From the NCBI RefSeq assembly GCF_026341815.1, contig NZ_JAPENX010000001.1, positions 868,001 to 932,000 of the forward strand: 64,000 bases of DNA, written 5' to 3'. This DNA is from Streptomyces sp. NBC_00572. Lineage in GTDB: Bacteria; Actinomycetota; Actinomycetes; Streptomycetales; Streptomycetaceae. The number at the start of each line of letters is the position of its first letter. The stretch's first letter is position 1. The position numbers and the translations under genes were made by a program. The notes under the pieces were generated by a model. The model searched no databases. It had not been told where the DNA came from and saw only the letters and a program-made list of their open reading frames with translations. Positions 7,878-16,772 of this stretch are shown piece after piece.

Positions 7878-10303
7878 GCGGGCGCGCACGGCTGACCCTG
7901 GCCGCCTGGGGCGCCACTCTGATGGCGTCCGGAGCACTGCTCCCCCTGGTGAAACCGGCGACCTGGATCTTCACGGCGGCCTTCGTCCTCGCCCTGGTGA
8001 GCGGGGCGGGCACGCTGGCCCGGCGGGCACCGCTGGCCCGGCCGCTGACCCTGCTCGCCCAGTTCGCCGTCGCGCTGCTCGCGCTGACCGTGATCTTCGC
8101 CCGCGAGCAGGCGATCCTCGGGTTCCTGCCGGGCCCGCAGGTCGTCACCCACGCCGTCGAACTGTTCACGGCGGGCGCCGAGGACGTCAGCCGGTACGCG
8201 ATCCCCGCCCCGGACACCCAGGGCATCCGGCTCATGCTGGTCGGCGGCGTCGTCGCCATCGGCCTCATGGTGGACACCCTCGCGGTCACCTTCCGCAAGG
8301 CGGCCCCGGCCGGGCTTCCGCTGCTCGCCCTGTACTCGGTGGCGGCCGGTCTCTCCGGCGGCGGCGCCGGCTGGCTCTGGTTCCTGCTCGCGGGCACCGG
8401 CTATCTGCTGCTGATCCTCGCCGAGAGCCGCGACCGGCTCTCGGCGTGGGGGCGGGTCTTCGGCGGCGCCCAGCGCTCCGGCCGGCCCGGCACCGCCCTC
8501 GCGGCGGGCGGCGGCACGGCCTTCGCCCCGGCCCGCACCGGCCGCCGGATCGGCGCCGTGGCCATGGGCGTCGCCATGGTCGTACCGCTCGCACTGCCCG
8601 GTTTCTCCGGCGGTCTCTTCGGCGGCGACGGCGAGGGAACGGGCGGCACCGGCAAGGGCGGCGGCACGATCACGGCCGTGAACCCGCTGGTCTCCCTCCA
8701 GGACAATCTGCGCCAGCCGGAGGACCGGGAGGTCCTGCGCTACCGGACCAACGCCCGCGACAACTCCGACATGTACCTGCGGCTCGTCGCGCTCGACCAG
8801 TTCGACGGCACCTCGTGGAAGTCCTCGGTCCGCCCGATCGAGGCCGTCCCCAAGCAGCTGCCCTGGCCGGACGGACTCTCCCAGACCGTCCAGATCACCG
8901 AGGTGACCAGCAACTTCGTCGCCTCCGACGGCTACGAGCAGAAGTGGCTGCCGATGCCGTACCCGGCCGGCCGCGTCGACATCGACGGACGCTGGCGGTA
9001 CGAGCCGACCGGCCGGATGCTCGTCGGCGACGACAAGCAGACCACCCGGGGCGCCCGCTACACGGTCTCCAGCCTGGACGTCCGGCCCACGTCCGCCCAG
9101 CTGGCCGCGGCCGGGAACGCCCCGGAGCAGGTACGCCGCGAGTACACCAAGGTCCCGGCCTCGCTGCCGGCCGATGTGAAGGCGACCGCGCTCGACGTCA
9201 CCAAGGGCGCGCGCAACGACTACGAGCGGGCGGTCAAGCTCCAGGACTGGTTCGCCCGGGACGGCGGCTTCCGCTACGACGTCGAGGTCACGTCCGGCAC
9301 CGGCGTGCAGGCGATCTCCCGCTTCCTGAAGGACAAGCAGGGCTTCTGCGTCCACTTCTCCTTCTCCATGGCGGCGATGGCCCGCTCCCTCGGCATCCCG
9401 GCCCGGGTCGCCGTGGGCTTCATGCCGGGCACGACACAGACCGACGGCTCCGTCTCGGTCGGCATCCGGGACGCGCACGCGTGGCCCGAGCTGTACTTCG
9501 AGGGTGCCGGCTGGACCCGGTTCGAGCCGACCCCCTCGCGGGGCTCCACCCCCGCGTACACCCGGGGCAACACGCCCTCGGGTACGGCCACCAACCCCGC
9601 CCAGCCCCAGCAGAGCGCCTCGGCGCAGCCCTCCGCCGCCCCGAGCGCCTCGGAGAGCTGCACCCCGCAGGAACGCCGGCTCGGCGACTGCGACCCGGAG
9701 GAGGCGGTGGGCGGTACGACGTCCGACGGCTCCGGCCCGAACCCCCTGACGGTGGTCCTCATCGCCCTGGGCGCACTGCTCGTCCTCGCCCTCCCGTTCC
9801 TCCCCCTCCTCTGGCGGACACGGGTACGGGCGCGGCGGCTGGGCACGGCCGGGCTCCGCGGACCGGAGGAGACGACGGCACGGACGCTCGCGGTCTGGCA
9901 GGAGATCAACGACACCGCCTGGGACTACGGGGTCGAGCCGGACGAATCGCAGACGCCGAGAAAGACGGCGGCGCGGATCGTCCGGGTCGGCGAGCTGGGC
10001 GGCGAGGCGGCGGACTCGGTGCACCGGGTGGCACGGGCGGTGGAGGAGGCGCTGTACGCCCCGAACCCGCGGCCCACTTCCGGCCTGGCGGACGAGGCGG
10101 CCCGGATCCGGGCGGGCTTCCACGCCGCGGCGGACCGCCGGGCCCGCCTCCGGGCGCTCCTGGCCCCCCGCTCGGCGGCCCGTCTGCGCTGGTCGGCCGC
10201 GGTCGGCTGGTCGCGAACGACGACGAAGTGGTCGACGCGCCGCGACGCCCTTCTCGCCCGAGCGACGACCGCACTCCGCAAACCCCCCCGCGAAGCAAAC
10301 TGA
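7874..10303 (+). CDS. Transglutaminase-like membrane protein (DUF3488 / Transglut_core)
   Basis: Large 809-residue integral membrane protein. About six N-terminal membrane segments (roughly residues 5-250) precede an extracellular transglutaminase-like domain with Cys492 in GFCVHFS, His535 in RDAHAWPE and an acidic residue in FEPTP, where many relatives have Asp. A Ser/Ala/Pro-rich linker follows, then one membrane helix near residue 635 and a cytoplasmic tail. The family is presumed to have papain-like or acyl-transfer activity on envelope proteins; the substrate is unknown. I chose the ATG at 7874, overlapping the DUF58 stop by four bases with GGAGG upstream. It is the last gene of the MoxR operon. 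Confidence 0.9.
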   Translation: MSGRARLTLAAWGATLMASGALLPLVKPATWIFTAAFVLALVSGAGTLARRAPLARPLTLLAQFAVALLALTVIFAREQAILGFLPGPQVVTHAVELFTAGAEDVSRYAIPAPDTQGIRLMLVGGVVAIGLMVDTLAVTFRKAAPAGLPLLALYSVAAGLSGGGAGWLWFLLAGTGYLLLILAESRDRLSAWGRVFGGAQRSGRPGTALAAGGGTAFAPARTGRRIGAVAMGVAMVVPLALPGFSGGLFGGDGEGTGGTGKGGGTITAVNPLVSLQDNLRQPEDREVLRYRTNARDNSDMYLRLVALDQFDGTSWKSSVRPIEAVPKQLPWPDGLSQTVQITEVTSNFVASDGYEQKWLPMPYPAGRVDIDGRWRYEPTGRMLVGDDKQTTRGARYTVSSLDVRPTSAQLAAAGNAPEQVRREYTKVPASLPADVKATALDVTKGARNDYERAVKLQDWFARDGGFRYDVEVTSGTGVQAISRFLKDKQGFCVHFSFSMAAMARSLGIPARVAVGFMPGTTQTDGSVSVGIRDAHAWPELYFEGAGWTRFEPTPSRGSTPAYTRGNTPSGTATNPAQPQQSASAQPSAAPSASESCTPQERRLGDCDPEEAVGGTTSDGSGPNPLTVVLIALGALLVLALPFLPLLWRTRVRARRLGTAGLRGPEETTARTLAVWQEINDTAWDYGVEPDESQTPRKTAARIVRVGELGGEAADSVHRVARAVEEALYAPNPRPTSGLADEAARIRAGFHAAADRRARLRALLAPRSAARLRWSAAVGWSRTTTKWSTRRDALLARATTALRKPPREAN

Positions 10304-10310
10304 CCCGTAA

Positions 10311-10357
10311 GCCCCGGGCCCGGCCCCCGCCCCATCATCGGGGGCCGGGCCCGGGGC
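10311..10357 (+). terminator. Long perfect hairpin downstream of the MoxR operon
   Basis: A 19-bp perfect GC stem (10311-10329 with 10339-10357) closes a 9-base loop, 8 bases after the transglutaminase stop. There is no U-run, as is usual for Streptomyces terminators. Confidence 0.8.
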
Positions 10358-10415
10358 CGGGCCCAACCCCACCTCCATGCGTGCTGCGCCCGACCCCGTA
10401 CAGGGCTGGGCCCCA

Positions 10416-10473
10416 CCCCGCCCCCACCGCCGTGTGGCCAATCGTCCCTCCCCCAGACCCCGTCCGGGGGAGG
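10416..10473 (+). repeat. Dispersed intergenic repeat, copy A, with internal hairpin
   Basis: This 58-base stretch matches the reverse complement of 47931-47988 at roughly nine positions in ten by eye. Both copies share a core reading ACCGCCGTGTGG and end in a hairpin of the form CCTCCCCC...GGGGGAGG around a short loop. In this copy the hairpin (10447-10473) has one A-C mismatch where copy B has a G-C pair. It sits between two convergent genes. Confidence 0.65.
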
Positions 10474-10589
10474 AACAAGATGCGCACCGCGGCGGGCGGG
10501 GACGACGAAGCCCCGTGCGGCTGGCGCTGTCGCGCGGGCCGCACAGGGCTCGGTCACATAAGGTCGCGGGGCCGCCGCTCAGGGGGCCG

Positions 10590-11000
10590 TCAGTGGCCGC
10601 CGCCCTGCTGCTCGTCGCGGCGGCGCTGCCACCGCTCTTCCATCCGGTTCATCATGGAGCGTCGCTGCCGGGTCTGACGGCCACCGGCCGTCGTCCCACT
10701 CCTGGTGGCCTGCTGCTGCTCACCCGGCTTCGGCGCCTTGCGCCATCCGGTGACCGCCAGGACCGCGCAGCCCAGCATGACGAGGAACCCCACCACGCTG
10801 ATCCAGATCTGCTGTGCGACCATTCCGGCCATGAGGAGCGCGATACCCACCAGGAAGCCGGCGACTGCCTGGTAGACCCGTCGCCGGGTGTACGTACGCA
10901 GTCCGCTTCCCTCGAGCGCTGTCGCGAACTTGGGATCTTCGGCGTACAGCGCTCGCTCCATCTGCTCGAGCATTCGCTGCTCGTGCTCCGAGAGCGGCAC
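10590..11000 (-). CDS. DUF3040 small membrane protein
   Basis: A 136-residue protein of the actinobacterial DUF3040 family, function unknown. It starts PLSEHEQRMLEQMERALYAED, the family signature, followed by two membrane helices (about 42-61 and 65-86) and a basic, Arg/Gln-rich cytoplasmic tail ending RRRDEQQGGGH. The start is a GTG at 11000 with AGGAGGA just upstream. M. tuberculosis has a DUF3040 gene in the same neighbourhood downstream of its dcw cluster. It is followed on the minus strand by a region with a dispersed repeat and a terminator. Confidence 0.88.
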   Translation of the reverse strand: MPLSEHEQRMLEQMERALYAEDPKFATALEGSGLRTYTRRRVYQAVAGFLVGIALLMAGMVAQQIWISVVGFLVMLGCAVLAVTGWRKAPKPGEQQQATRSGTTAGGRQTRQRRSMMNRMEERWQRRRDEQQGGGH

Positions 11001-11272
11001 GGAGTCCTCCTAGTCGTCGGTCGCGGGGGCGACCGGTTTGCGGCCCTTTCAGGATAGGCAGGGAATCGCCCCCGTGAAACCCGCCCACAATGCCGAATAG
11101 CCAATCCGGGCCGCCATGCGGATCGGTTGCTGAGGCGTTGATTCCCCAGGCCCTCCTCCGTCATGCCGGATGCTGTCCCCCGATCATACGGGGCGGAGGC
11201 CGATACCGGGCGGGCAGTGGCGTACTCCATGGGGTGCCGTCGCCCGCACCGCCGAACGGGTGGCCGTCCAGC

Positions 11273-12100
11273 TCAGGCCCGCTTCTCGCCCAGGAGGTGC
11301 AGCTGGGTGGCGATGGCCTGGAAGGAGGGCAGCTCGGCGGCCGCCGCTTCGAGCTTGAGCAGGGCCTCGGCGGCACCGGGCTCGGTGTCGACGAGGACGC
11401 CGGGGACGAGGTCGGCGAAGACCCGGACGCCGTGCACGGCGCCGACCTCCAGACCGGCCGCGTCGGCCAGCTCGGTGAGCTGCCCGGCGGTGAAGCGCCG
11501 GGGCACGGGGTCGCCCGCGCCCCAGCGGCCCGCCGGGTCGGAGAGCGCGTGCCGGGCCTCGGTGAAGTGCCCGGCGAGGGCACGGGCCAGGACCGCGCCG
11601 CCGAGTCCGGCGGCGAGCAGGCTGAGGCTGCCGGCGGGCCGGAGCGCGGCGACCGCGTTCCGTACGCCCTCGGCGGGGTCGTCGACGTACTCCAGGACCC
11701 CGTGGCAGAGCACCGCGTCGTAGCCCTCGCGGCCGACCACGTCGAAGAGGCCGCTGATGTCGCCCTGGACGCCGGTGACGAGGTCGGCGACCCCGGCCTC
11801 GGCGGCCCGGCGCTCCAGCGCGAAGAGCGCGTTGGGGCTGGGGTCGACGACGGTGACCCGGTGGCCGAGGCGGGCGACCGGCACCGCGAAGTTTCCGGAG
11901 CCGCCGCCCGTGTCGAGGACGTCGAGGCTGTCCTTCCCGGTGGCCTCGACCCGGCGGTCGAGGGCGTCCTTGAGGACGTCCCAGACGACGGCGGTACGCA
12001 GGGAGGCGCGCGACGGGCGCGACGTCGCCTCTCGACCGAAGACAGGGGAAGGGTCCGGCACGGCTGTTGACTCCTCGGTGACGGGTACGGACGTCCCCAC
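11273..12100 (-). CDS. Class I SAM-dependent methyltransferase
   Basis: A 275-residue Rossmann-fold methyltransferase. Motif I is VLDTGGGSGNFAVPVA (about residues 61-76), followed by VTVVDPSPNALFALERRA, where the acidic residue binds the SAM ribose, and the later VLCHGVLEYVDDP. The substrate cannot be inferred: the family includes small-molecule and quinone methyltransferases. The GTG at 12100 gives the full frame; a later start is possible because the first 20 residues are not conserved-looking. It lies 27 bases downstream of the HEPN-like gene on the same strand, so the two may be co-transcribed. Confidence 0.82.
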   Translation of the reverse strand: MGTSVPVTEESTAVPDPSPVFGREATSRPSRASLRTAVVWDVLKDALDRRVEATGKDSLDVLDTGGGSGNFAVPVARLGHRVTVVDPSPNALFALERRAAEAGVADLVTGVQGDISGLFDVVGREGYDAVLCHGVLEYVDDPAEGVRNAVAALRPAGSLSLLAAGLGGAVLARALAGHFTEARHALSDPAGRWGAGDPVPRRFTAGQLTELADAAGLEVGAVHGVRVFADLVPGVLVDTEPGAAEALLKLEAAAAELPSFQAIATQLHLLGEKRA

Positions 12101-12127
12101 CCTATGGCCTCGGTCCTGCCTTTCGGA

Positions 12128-12646
12128 TCACCCGTCGGCCTCGTCCGCGCCGGGCTGGCGGGGCAGCACCGGCCGGAGGGCGAGCAGCCGCTCGACCAGG
12201 CGCAGGAAGTGCGCGGAGTCCCTGAGCAGGTCGTCGGCCTCGCGCCGGGTCGCCGCGCCGGCGATCCCGGCCTCGGCGCGGGCCCTGCGCGGGGCGCCGG
12301 AGGCGAAGAGGGCGCTCCATTCGGTGAGCTCGGGCGCCAGCTCGGCGAGGAGCTCCCAGGCGCTCCTTATCCGCTGTCTGCGGCGGGGGCCGGGCTCGGG
12401 CCTGGCCAGGGCGGCGAGCACTGCGGCGGCGGCCCGCAGGGCGGCGAGGTGGGCGGCCGCGTACCGCTCGTGGGGGCGGTCGAGCGCGGCGGCCTCGACG
12501 AGTCCGGCGCGGGCCTTGGCGAGGAGGTCGAGGGCAGCCGGCGGGGCGGCGGTGCGGCGCGGGACGGGGTGGATGTCGGACGCGGGTCCCGCCTGCACGG
12601 GGGCGGGGCGTCGGCGGGGCGCGGCTGCTGCGGAAGGGCTTGCCAT
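12128..12646 (-). CDS. SAV_6107-type HEPN domain protein
   Basis: A 172-residue Ala/Arg-rich helical protein resembling the actinobacterial SAV_6107-family HEPN proteins (conserved PHERYAAAHLAALRAAAAVLA followed by SAWELLAELAPELTEWSALFASG). HEPN folds often occur in RNases or nucleotide-binding proteins, but I see no clear R-x4-6-H RNase motif, so activity is not claimed. The ATG at 12646 has AGGAGGAC 6 bases upstream, much better than the in-frame alternative about 100 bases earlier. It precedes the methyltransferase gene and diverges from the ABC/YhgE module. Confidence 0.75.
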   Translation of the reverse strand: MASPSAAAAPRRRPAPVQAGPASDIHPVPRRTAAPPAALDLLAKARAGLVEAAALDRPHERYAAAHLAALRAAAAVLAALARPEPGPRRRQRIRSAWELLAELAPELTEWSALFASGAPRRARAEAGIAGAATRREADDLLRDSAHFLRLVERLLALRPVLPRQPGADEADG

Positions 12647-12735
12647 GACGAGTCCTCCTGTCGTCGCGTGACGGCTTCGTGGCCGTATGTGTCCATCGTG
12701 CCCGGCCCCACTGACAATCCCGCTGACCTGGGGTT

Positions 12736-12783
12736 TTGCCTGAAAACCCAACTCCGGGGTAACTTTTGCACTGACCAGTCAGT
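12736..12783 (+). promoter_or_regulatory. Promoter with TetR-type operator for the ABC-YhgE-TetR module
   Basis: TTGCCT (12736-12741) and TAACTT (12760-12765) are separated by 18 bases. Immediately downstream, at the expected transcription start, lies the inverted repeat ACTGAC-CA-GTCAGT (12770-12783), with perfect 6-bp arms. Its shape matches short TetR-family operators, and the third gene downstream encodes a TetR regulator, so autoregulation of the module is the simplest reading. Promoter strength and binding are inferred. Confidence 0.6.
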
Positions 12784-12795
12784 TCAAAAGGGGGA

Positions 12796-13773
12796 ATGGG
12801 GGGTGGATCCGTGGGAGCGGAAGCCGATGAGCGGCCGCGCGGCGCCGCCGTCGTCGCGGACGGCTTCGGACTGAAGGGACCGCGCGGCTGGGCCTTCCGG
12901 GAGGTCTCGTTCCGGGCCGAGCCGGGCTCGCTGGTGGCGATCGAGGGGCCCTCGGGCTCGGGCCGCACCTGCCTGCTGCTCGCGCTCACCGGCAGGATGA
13001 AGGCCAAGGAGGGCACCGCCGAGGTCGGCGGCCTGCCGCTGCCCCGGAAGATGTCGGCGGTGCGCCGGATCACCGCCCTCGGGCAGGTCCCCGGCGTCAG
13101 CGAGCTCGACCCCGCCTTCACGGTGGCCGAGCACCTGAACGAGCGGGCCCTGCTCCAGCGCCGTTTCGACGGCACCGTCCGGGCCCTGCTGCGGCGCCCG
13201 GCCGAGCGCAAGGCATCGGCCAGGGCCCGGATCGACGAGGCCGTGGCGGCCGCGGGGCTCGACCTCGCCGCCCTGCCGAAGGGCGAGCGGACCTCCGTAC
13301 GGGATCTGGAGCGGCTCGAAGCGCTGCGGCTCTCGATCGCCCTGGCCCTGATCGGCCGTCCCCGGCTGCTCGCCGTGGACGACACGGACCTGAAGCTCTC
13401 GGACGCCGACCGCGCCGAGGCCTGGGCGCTGCTGCGCTCGGTGGCGAATTCCGGGACCACCGTCCTCGCGGTCTGCAGCGAGGCCCCGGAGAACGCCCTG
13501 CGGATCACCACGCTCGCCGACACCACCGCCGACAAGAGCGAGGCCGAGTCCGAGTCCGGAACCGAGGCCGGGGCCAGGGCCGGGGCCGAGACCAAGGCCG
13601 GAGCCGGAGCCGAGGTCAAGTCCGGAGCCGTAGCCGCAGAAGACGCCGACGCCGAGGACAGCGACACCAAGGCCGACGACACCAAGGCCGACGGCGACGT
13701 CACCGAAGAGTCCGCCGAAGACACGACCGAGGAGGGGGCGGCCGATGCGCTCGCCGAAACTGGCCGCGCTTGA
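12796..13773 (+). CDS. Atypical ABC-type ATP-binding protein with acidic tail
   Basis: A 325-residue protein with an ABC ATPase core (about 20-240). Walker A is intact (GPSGSGRT, 51-58), but the signature motif is not LSGGQ-like (the region reads SVRDLERLEALR) and Walker B ends LLAVDDTD, with Asp where the catalytic Glu is expected. Residues from about 250 form a Glu/Ala/Asp/Lys-rich low-complexity tail encoded by repetitive DNA. The start at 12796 is close to its purine-rich site; a GTG at 12811 is an alternative. It overlaps the YhgE/Pip gene by 29 bases and probably works with it, as such pairs are common in Actinobacteria. Confidence 0.8.
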   Translation: MGGGSVGAEADERPRGAAVVADGFGLKGPRGWAFREVSFRAEPGSLVAIEGPSGSGRTCLLLALTGRMKAKEGTAEVGGLPLPRKMSAVRRITALGQVPGVSELDPAFTVAEHLNERALLQRRFDGTVRALLRRPAERKASARARIDEAVAAAGLDLAALPKGERTSVRDLERLEALRLSIALALIGRPRLLAVDDTDLKLSDADRAEAWALLRSVANSGTTVLAVCSEAPENALRITTLADTTADKSEAESESGTEAGARAGAETKAGAGAEVKSGAVAAEDADAEDSDTKADDTKADGDVTEESAEDTTEEGAADALAETGRA

Positions 13774-15841
13774 GCTGAAGCGCTTCGGCAGGGGAAAGCT
13801 GCCGCGCGCCGCGCTCGTCGCGATCCTGCTGCTGCCCCTGCTGTACGGCGCCCTGTACCTGTACTCGTTCTGGGACCCGTACAGCAGGCTCGACAAGATC
13901 CCCGTCGCCCTCGTCAACGAGGACCGGGGCGCCACCACCGACGGCAAGAAGATCAACGCCGGCGACGACATCACCAAGGGGCTCCTGGAGAGCAACACCT
14001 TCGCCTGGCACCGGGTGAGCGACGCCGAGGCGCGCAAGGGCGTCGAGGACGGCACGTACTACCTGTCCCTGACCATGCCCGGCGACTTCAGCTCGCGCAT
14101 CGCCTCCAGTTCCGGCGACGCGCCCGAGACCGGCGCCCTCCGGGTGCGGACCAACGACGCCAACAACTACATCGTCGGCCAGATCTCCCGGACGGTGTTC
14201 TCCGAGGTCCGCACCGCGGCCTCCACCAAGTCCTCTCGCACCTTCCTCGACAAGATCTTCATCTCCTTCTCCGACATCCACGACGCCACCGCGAAGGCCG
14301 CCAAGGGCGCGGGCGACCTCAAGCAGGGTGTGGACAAGGCGAAGAAGGGCTCGAAGGACCTGGCGAACGGCCTCAAGGACGCCAAGACCGGCAGTGGCGA
14401 CCTGGCCGCCGGCCTGAAGAAGCTCGACAAGGGCGCCAAGGACCTGGAGAGCGGCTCCCGCAAGGTCGCCGACGGCACGCAGTCCCTCGCCGACAAGGTG
14501 AACGGCAACGCCGACAAGGTCCGCCCCTATCTGGCGAACAACGGCAAGTCCATCCGCGACACCGCCCGGCTCGTCTCGGACTCCGCCACCGCGGTCCGCC
14601 ACAACCTCGACGTCCTGGTGAAGCGCGCCCCGGTGATCCGCAGCGCGGCGCACGTGGCCGACGACGAGCTGGCCAAGGCCCACCGGGAGGAGTGCGTGGC
14701 GAAGCCGGAGGCCGCCGCCGAGTTCCCCACCATCTGCGCCACGCTCAAGAAGGCCTCCGTCACGGCCGGGGACGTCGCCACGATCGCGGACGACGTCCAC
14801 GAGCTGACCAAGGACAGCAAGGGCGACCTCAAGACCCTCGACGCGCGGCTCGTGAAGCTCACGCAGCAGGCCGACGAGCTCGCCCGCCGCGCCCCGCACC
14901 TCGACGAGGACGTCGAGGACGCCATCCGGAAGATCAACGAGCTCAACGCGGGCGCGAAGAAGGTCGCGTCGGGCGCCGACAGGCTGCACACCGGCATCAC
15001 CGACGCCAAGGCCGGCTCCGTGAGCCTCGACACCGGCGTGGGCAAGCTCAAGAAGGGCGCGGGCGACCTCGACGGCGGCCTGTTCAAACTGGCCGACGGC
15101 TCGGGCACCCTCGCCACCGGCCTGAAGGACGGGGTCGACCGGATCCCCGACTACGACGAGCAGGCCCGTGACCGGCGTACGGAGGTCATGGCCGATCCCG
15201 TGCAGCTGGCCTCCCAGTCCCTGCACAAGGCGCCGAACTACGGCACCGGTTTCGCCCCGTACTTCATCCCGCTCTCCCTCTGGGTCGGCGCGATGGTGGC
15301 GTACATGATCATCCAGCCGCTCAACCGGCGCGCCCTGGCCGCCGGCGGCTCCGCCTGGCGGATCGCGCTCGCGGGCTGGCTGCCGGTGGCGGCGATCGGC
15401 ATCCTCCAGGTCGGGGCGCTCATGTCGGTCCTGCACTGGGGCCTCGGCCTCCAGATGGACCGGGCGGCCGGCACGGTCGGCTTCCTCGCCCTCGTCACCT
15501 GCTGCTTCGCCGCGATCATCCAGTGGCTCAACGCCCGCTTCGGCGCGGCCGGCCGGATCCTGGTCCTCGCGGTCCTGATGCTCCAGCTGACCTCGGCGGG
15601 CGGCACGTACCCCGTACAGACCAGTCCGGGCTTCTTCAACGCCGTCCACCCCTACCTGCCGATGAGCTACGTGGTCGAGGCGCTGCGCCGGCTGATCACG
15701 GGCGGCGGGATCGGGCCCGTCTGGCAGGCCTGCGCGGTCCTGACCGCGTTCACTCTGGGCGCCCTGGCCCTGACCGCCGTGTCCGCCCGCAAGAAGCAGG
15801 TCTGGACGCTCGACCGGCTCCACCCCGAACTGAGCCTGTGA
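13745..15841 (+). CDS. YhgE/Pip family membrane protein
   Basis: A 698-residue protein with YhgE/Pip architecture: one N-terminal membrane helix (about 22-42), a long extracytoplasmic region and roughly five or six C-terminal membrane helices (from about 502). It contains VALVNEDRGA, typical of the family N-terminal domain. The extracellular part has coiled, repetitive segments built from 'KGAKDLESG'-like units (about 190-250 and 400-470). The family includes the phage-infection protein Pip and type VII-associated proteins, and resembles ABC-2 permeases. The ATG at 13745 follows GAGGAGG and lies inside the ABC ATPase gene, so the two are translationally coupled. Confidence 0.88.
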   Translation: MRSPKLAALELKRFGRGKLPRAALVAILLLPLLYGALYLYSFWDPYSRLDKIPVALVNEDRGATTDGKKINAGDDITKGLLESNTFAWHRVSDAEARKGVEDGTYYLSLTMPGDFSSRIASSSGDAPETGALRVRTNDANNYIVGQISRTVFSEVRTAASTKSSRTFLDKIFISFSDIHDATAKAAKGAGDLKQGVDKAKKGSKDLANGLKDAKTGSGDLAAGLKKLDKGAKDLESGSRKVADGTQSLADKVNGNADKVRPYLANNGKSIRDTARLVSDSATAVRHNLDVLVKRAPVIRSAAHVADDELAKAHREECVAKPEAAAEFPTICATLKKASVTAGDVATIADDVHELTKDSKGDLKTLDARLVKLTQQADELARRAPHLDEDVEDAIRKINELNAGAKKVASGADRLHTGITDAKAGSVSLDTGVGKLKKGAGDLDGGLFKLADGSGTLATGLKDGVDRIPDYDEQARDRRTEVMADPVQLASQSLHKAPNYGTGFAPYFIPLSLWVGAMVAYMIIQPLNRRALAAGGSAWRIALAGWLPVAAIGILQVGALMSVLHWGLGLQMDRAAGTVGFLALVTCCFAAIIQWLNARFGAAGRILVLAVLMLQLTSAGGTYPVQTSPGFFNAVHPYLPMSYVVEALRRLITGGGIGPVWQACAVLTAFTLGALALTAVSARKKQVWTLDRLHPELSL

Positions 15842-15884
15842 GACGGGGCCTGTGGCACCCGCGACACCTGTGAGAATCGACCCC

Positions 15885-16493
15885 ATGGACAGCAGCAGCA
15901 CCCGACGCCAGGCCACGCGCGCGAAGCTCTACGAGGCGGCCGTCACCCTCATCGCGGAGCAGGGCTTCTCCGCGACCACGGTGGACGAGATCGCCGAGCG
16001 GGCCGGCGTCGCCAAGGGCACGGTCTACTACAACTTCAAGAGCAAGACCGAGCTCTTCGAGGAGCTGCTGCGCCATGGGGTGTCGCTGCTCACGGCCTCG
16101 CTGCGGACGGCGGCCGAGGAGACCGCCGAGCGCGGCGGGAGCCGGGTCGACGCGCTGGACGCGATGATCCGGGCGGGCCTCGTCTTCATCGACCGCTACC
16201 CGGCCTTCACCCAGCTGTACGTGGCCGAGCTGTGGCGCACCAACCGGGCCTGGAACTCGACCCTCCTGGTGGTCCGGCAGGAAGCCGTGGCCGTGGTCGA
16301 GGGGGTGCTGCGCGAGGCCGTCGCGGCCGGTGAGCTGAGCGAGGAGATCGACGTCCAGCTGACGGCGGCGGCGCTCGTGGGGATGGTGCTCGTGGCGGCG
16401 CTGGACTGGCAGGCCTTCCAGAGCGAGCGTTCGCTCGACGACGTGCACGCGGCGCTGTCCCGGCTGTTGCACGGCCGGGTGGGCGGCCGCTGA
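15885..16493 (+). CDS. TetR-family transcriptional regulator
   Basis: A 202-residue one-component repressor. The N-terminal helix-turn-helix is clear (FSATTVDEIAERAGVAKGTVYYNF, about residues 26-49), followed by a variable helical ligand domain. I chose the ATG at 15885; a GTG at 15852 would add 11 residues. It lies 43 bases after the YhgE/Pip gene and is probably the last gene of that operon. The inverted repeat at 12770-12783 in front of the operon is its likely operator. The ligand is unknown. Confidence 0.9.
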   Translation: MDSSSTRRQATRAKLYEAAVTLIAEQGFSATTVDEIAERAGVAKGTVYYNFKSKTELFEELLRHGVSLLTASLRTAAEETAERGGSRVDALDAMIRAGLVFIDRYPAFTQLYVAELWRTNRAWNSTLLVVRQEAVAVVEGVLREAVAAGELSEEIDVQLTAAALVGMVLVAALDWQAFQSERSLDDVHAALSRLLHGRVGGR

Positions 16494-16519
16494 CCACGCG
16501 CCCGCGTGGAGGACGACAA

Positions 16520-16570
16520 AAGGCCGGTGCGGCGAGGCTCGATCCCCCCGAGCCCCGTCGCACCGGCCTT
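16520..16570 (+). terminator. Terminator after the ABC-YhgE-TetR operon
   Basis: Outer arms AAGGCCGGTGCG (16520-16531) and CGCACCGGCCTT (16559-16570) pair perfectly and enclose a smaller GGCTCG/CGAGCC hairpin. It lies 27 bases after the TetR stop. About 200 bases then follow without a gene before the DUF4126 gene. Confidence 0.8.
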
Positions 16571-16772
16571 CCGCCGTACACCCCCGTGACACCCCCGTGC
16601 CCCGTAGCGGCAGGCGCGCGGCCCCGGTTCCGCAGCCCCGTGCCGGCGGTGCCCGGAGCCGCGCCCCTTCCGTGGACTCCACTCTTCCGCCCCGGGGGTC
16701 CCGCGCCCATCCGCGCACCTACTCATCTCGACCCCTAGGTACGGGTACTCAGTCCTGGTTACGATCGCGGGC

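Noticed and set aside
7859..10441. 860-codon minus-strand frame opposite the transglutaminase gene
   Set aside because: High GC keeps this frame open; the plus strand has overlapping, coupled starts and clear family motifs.
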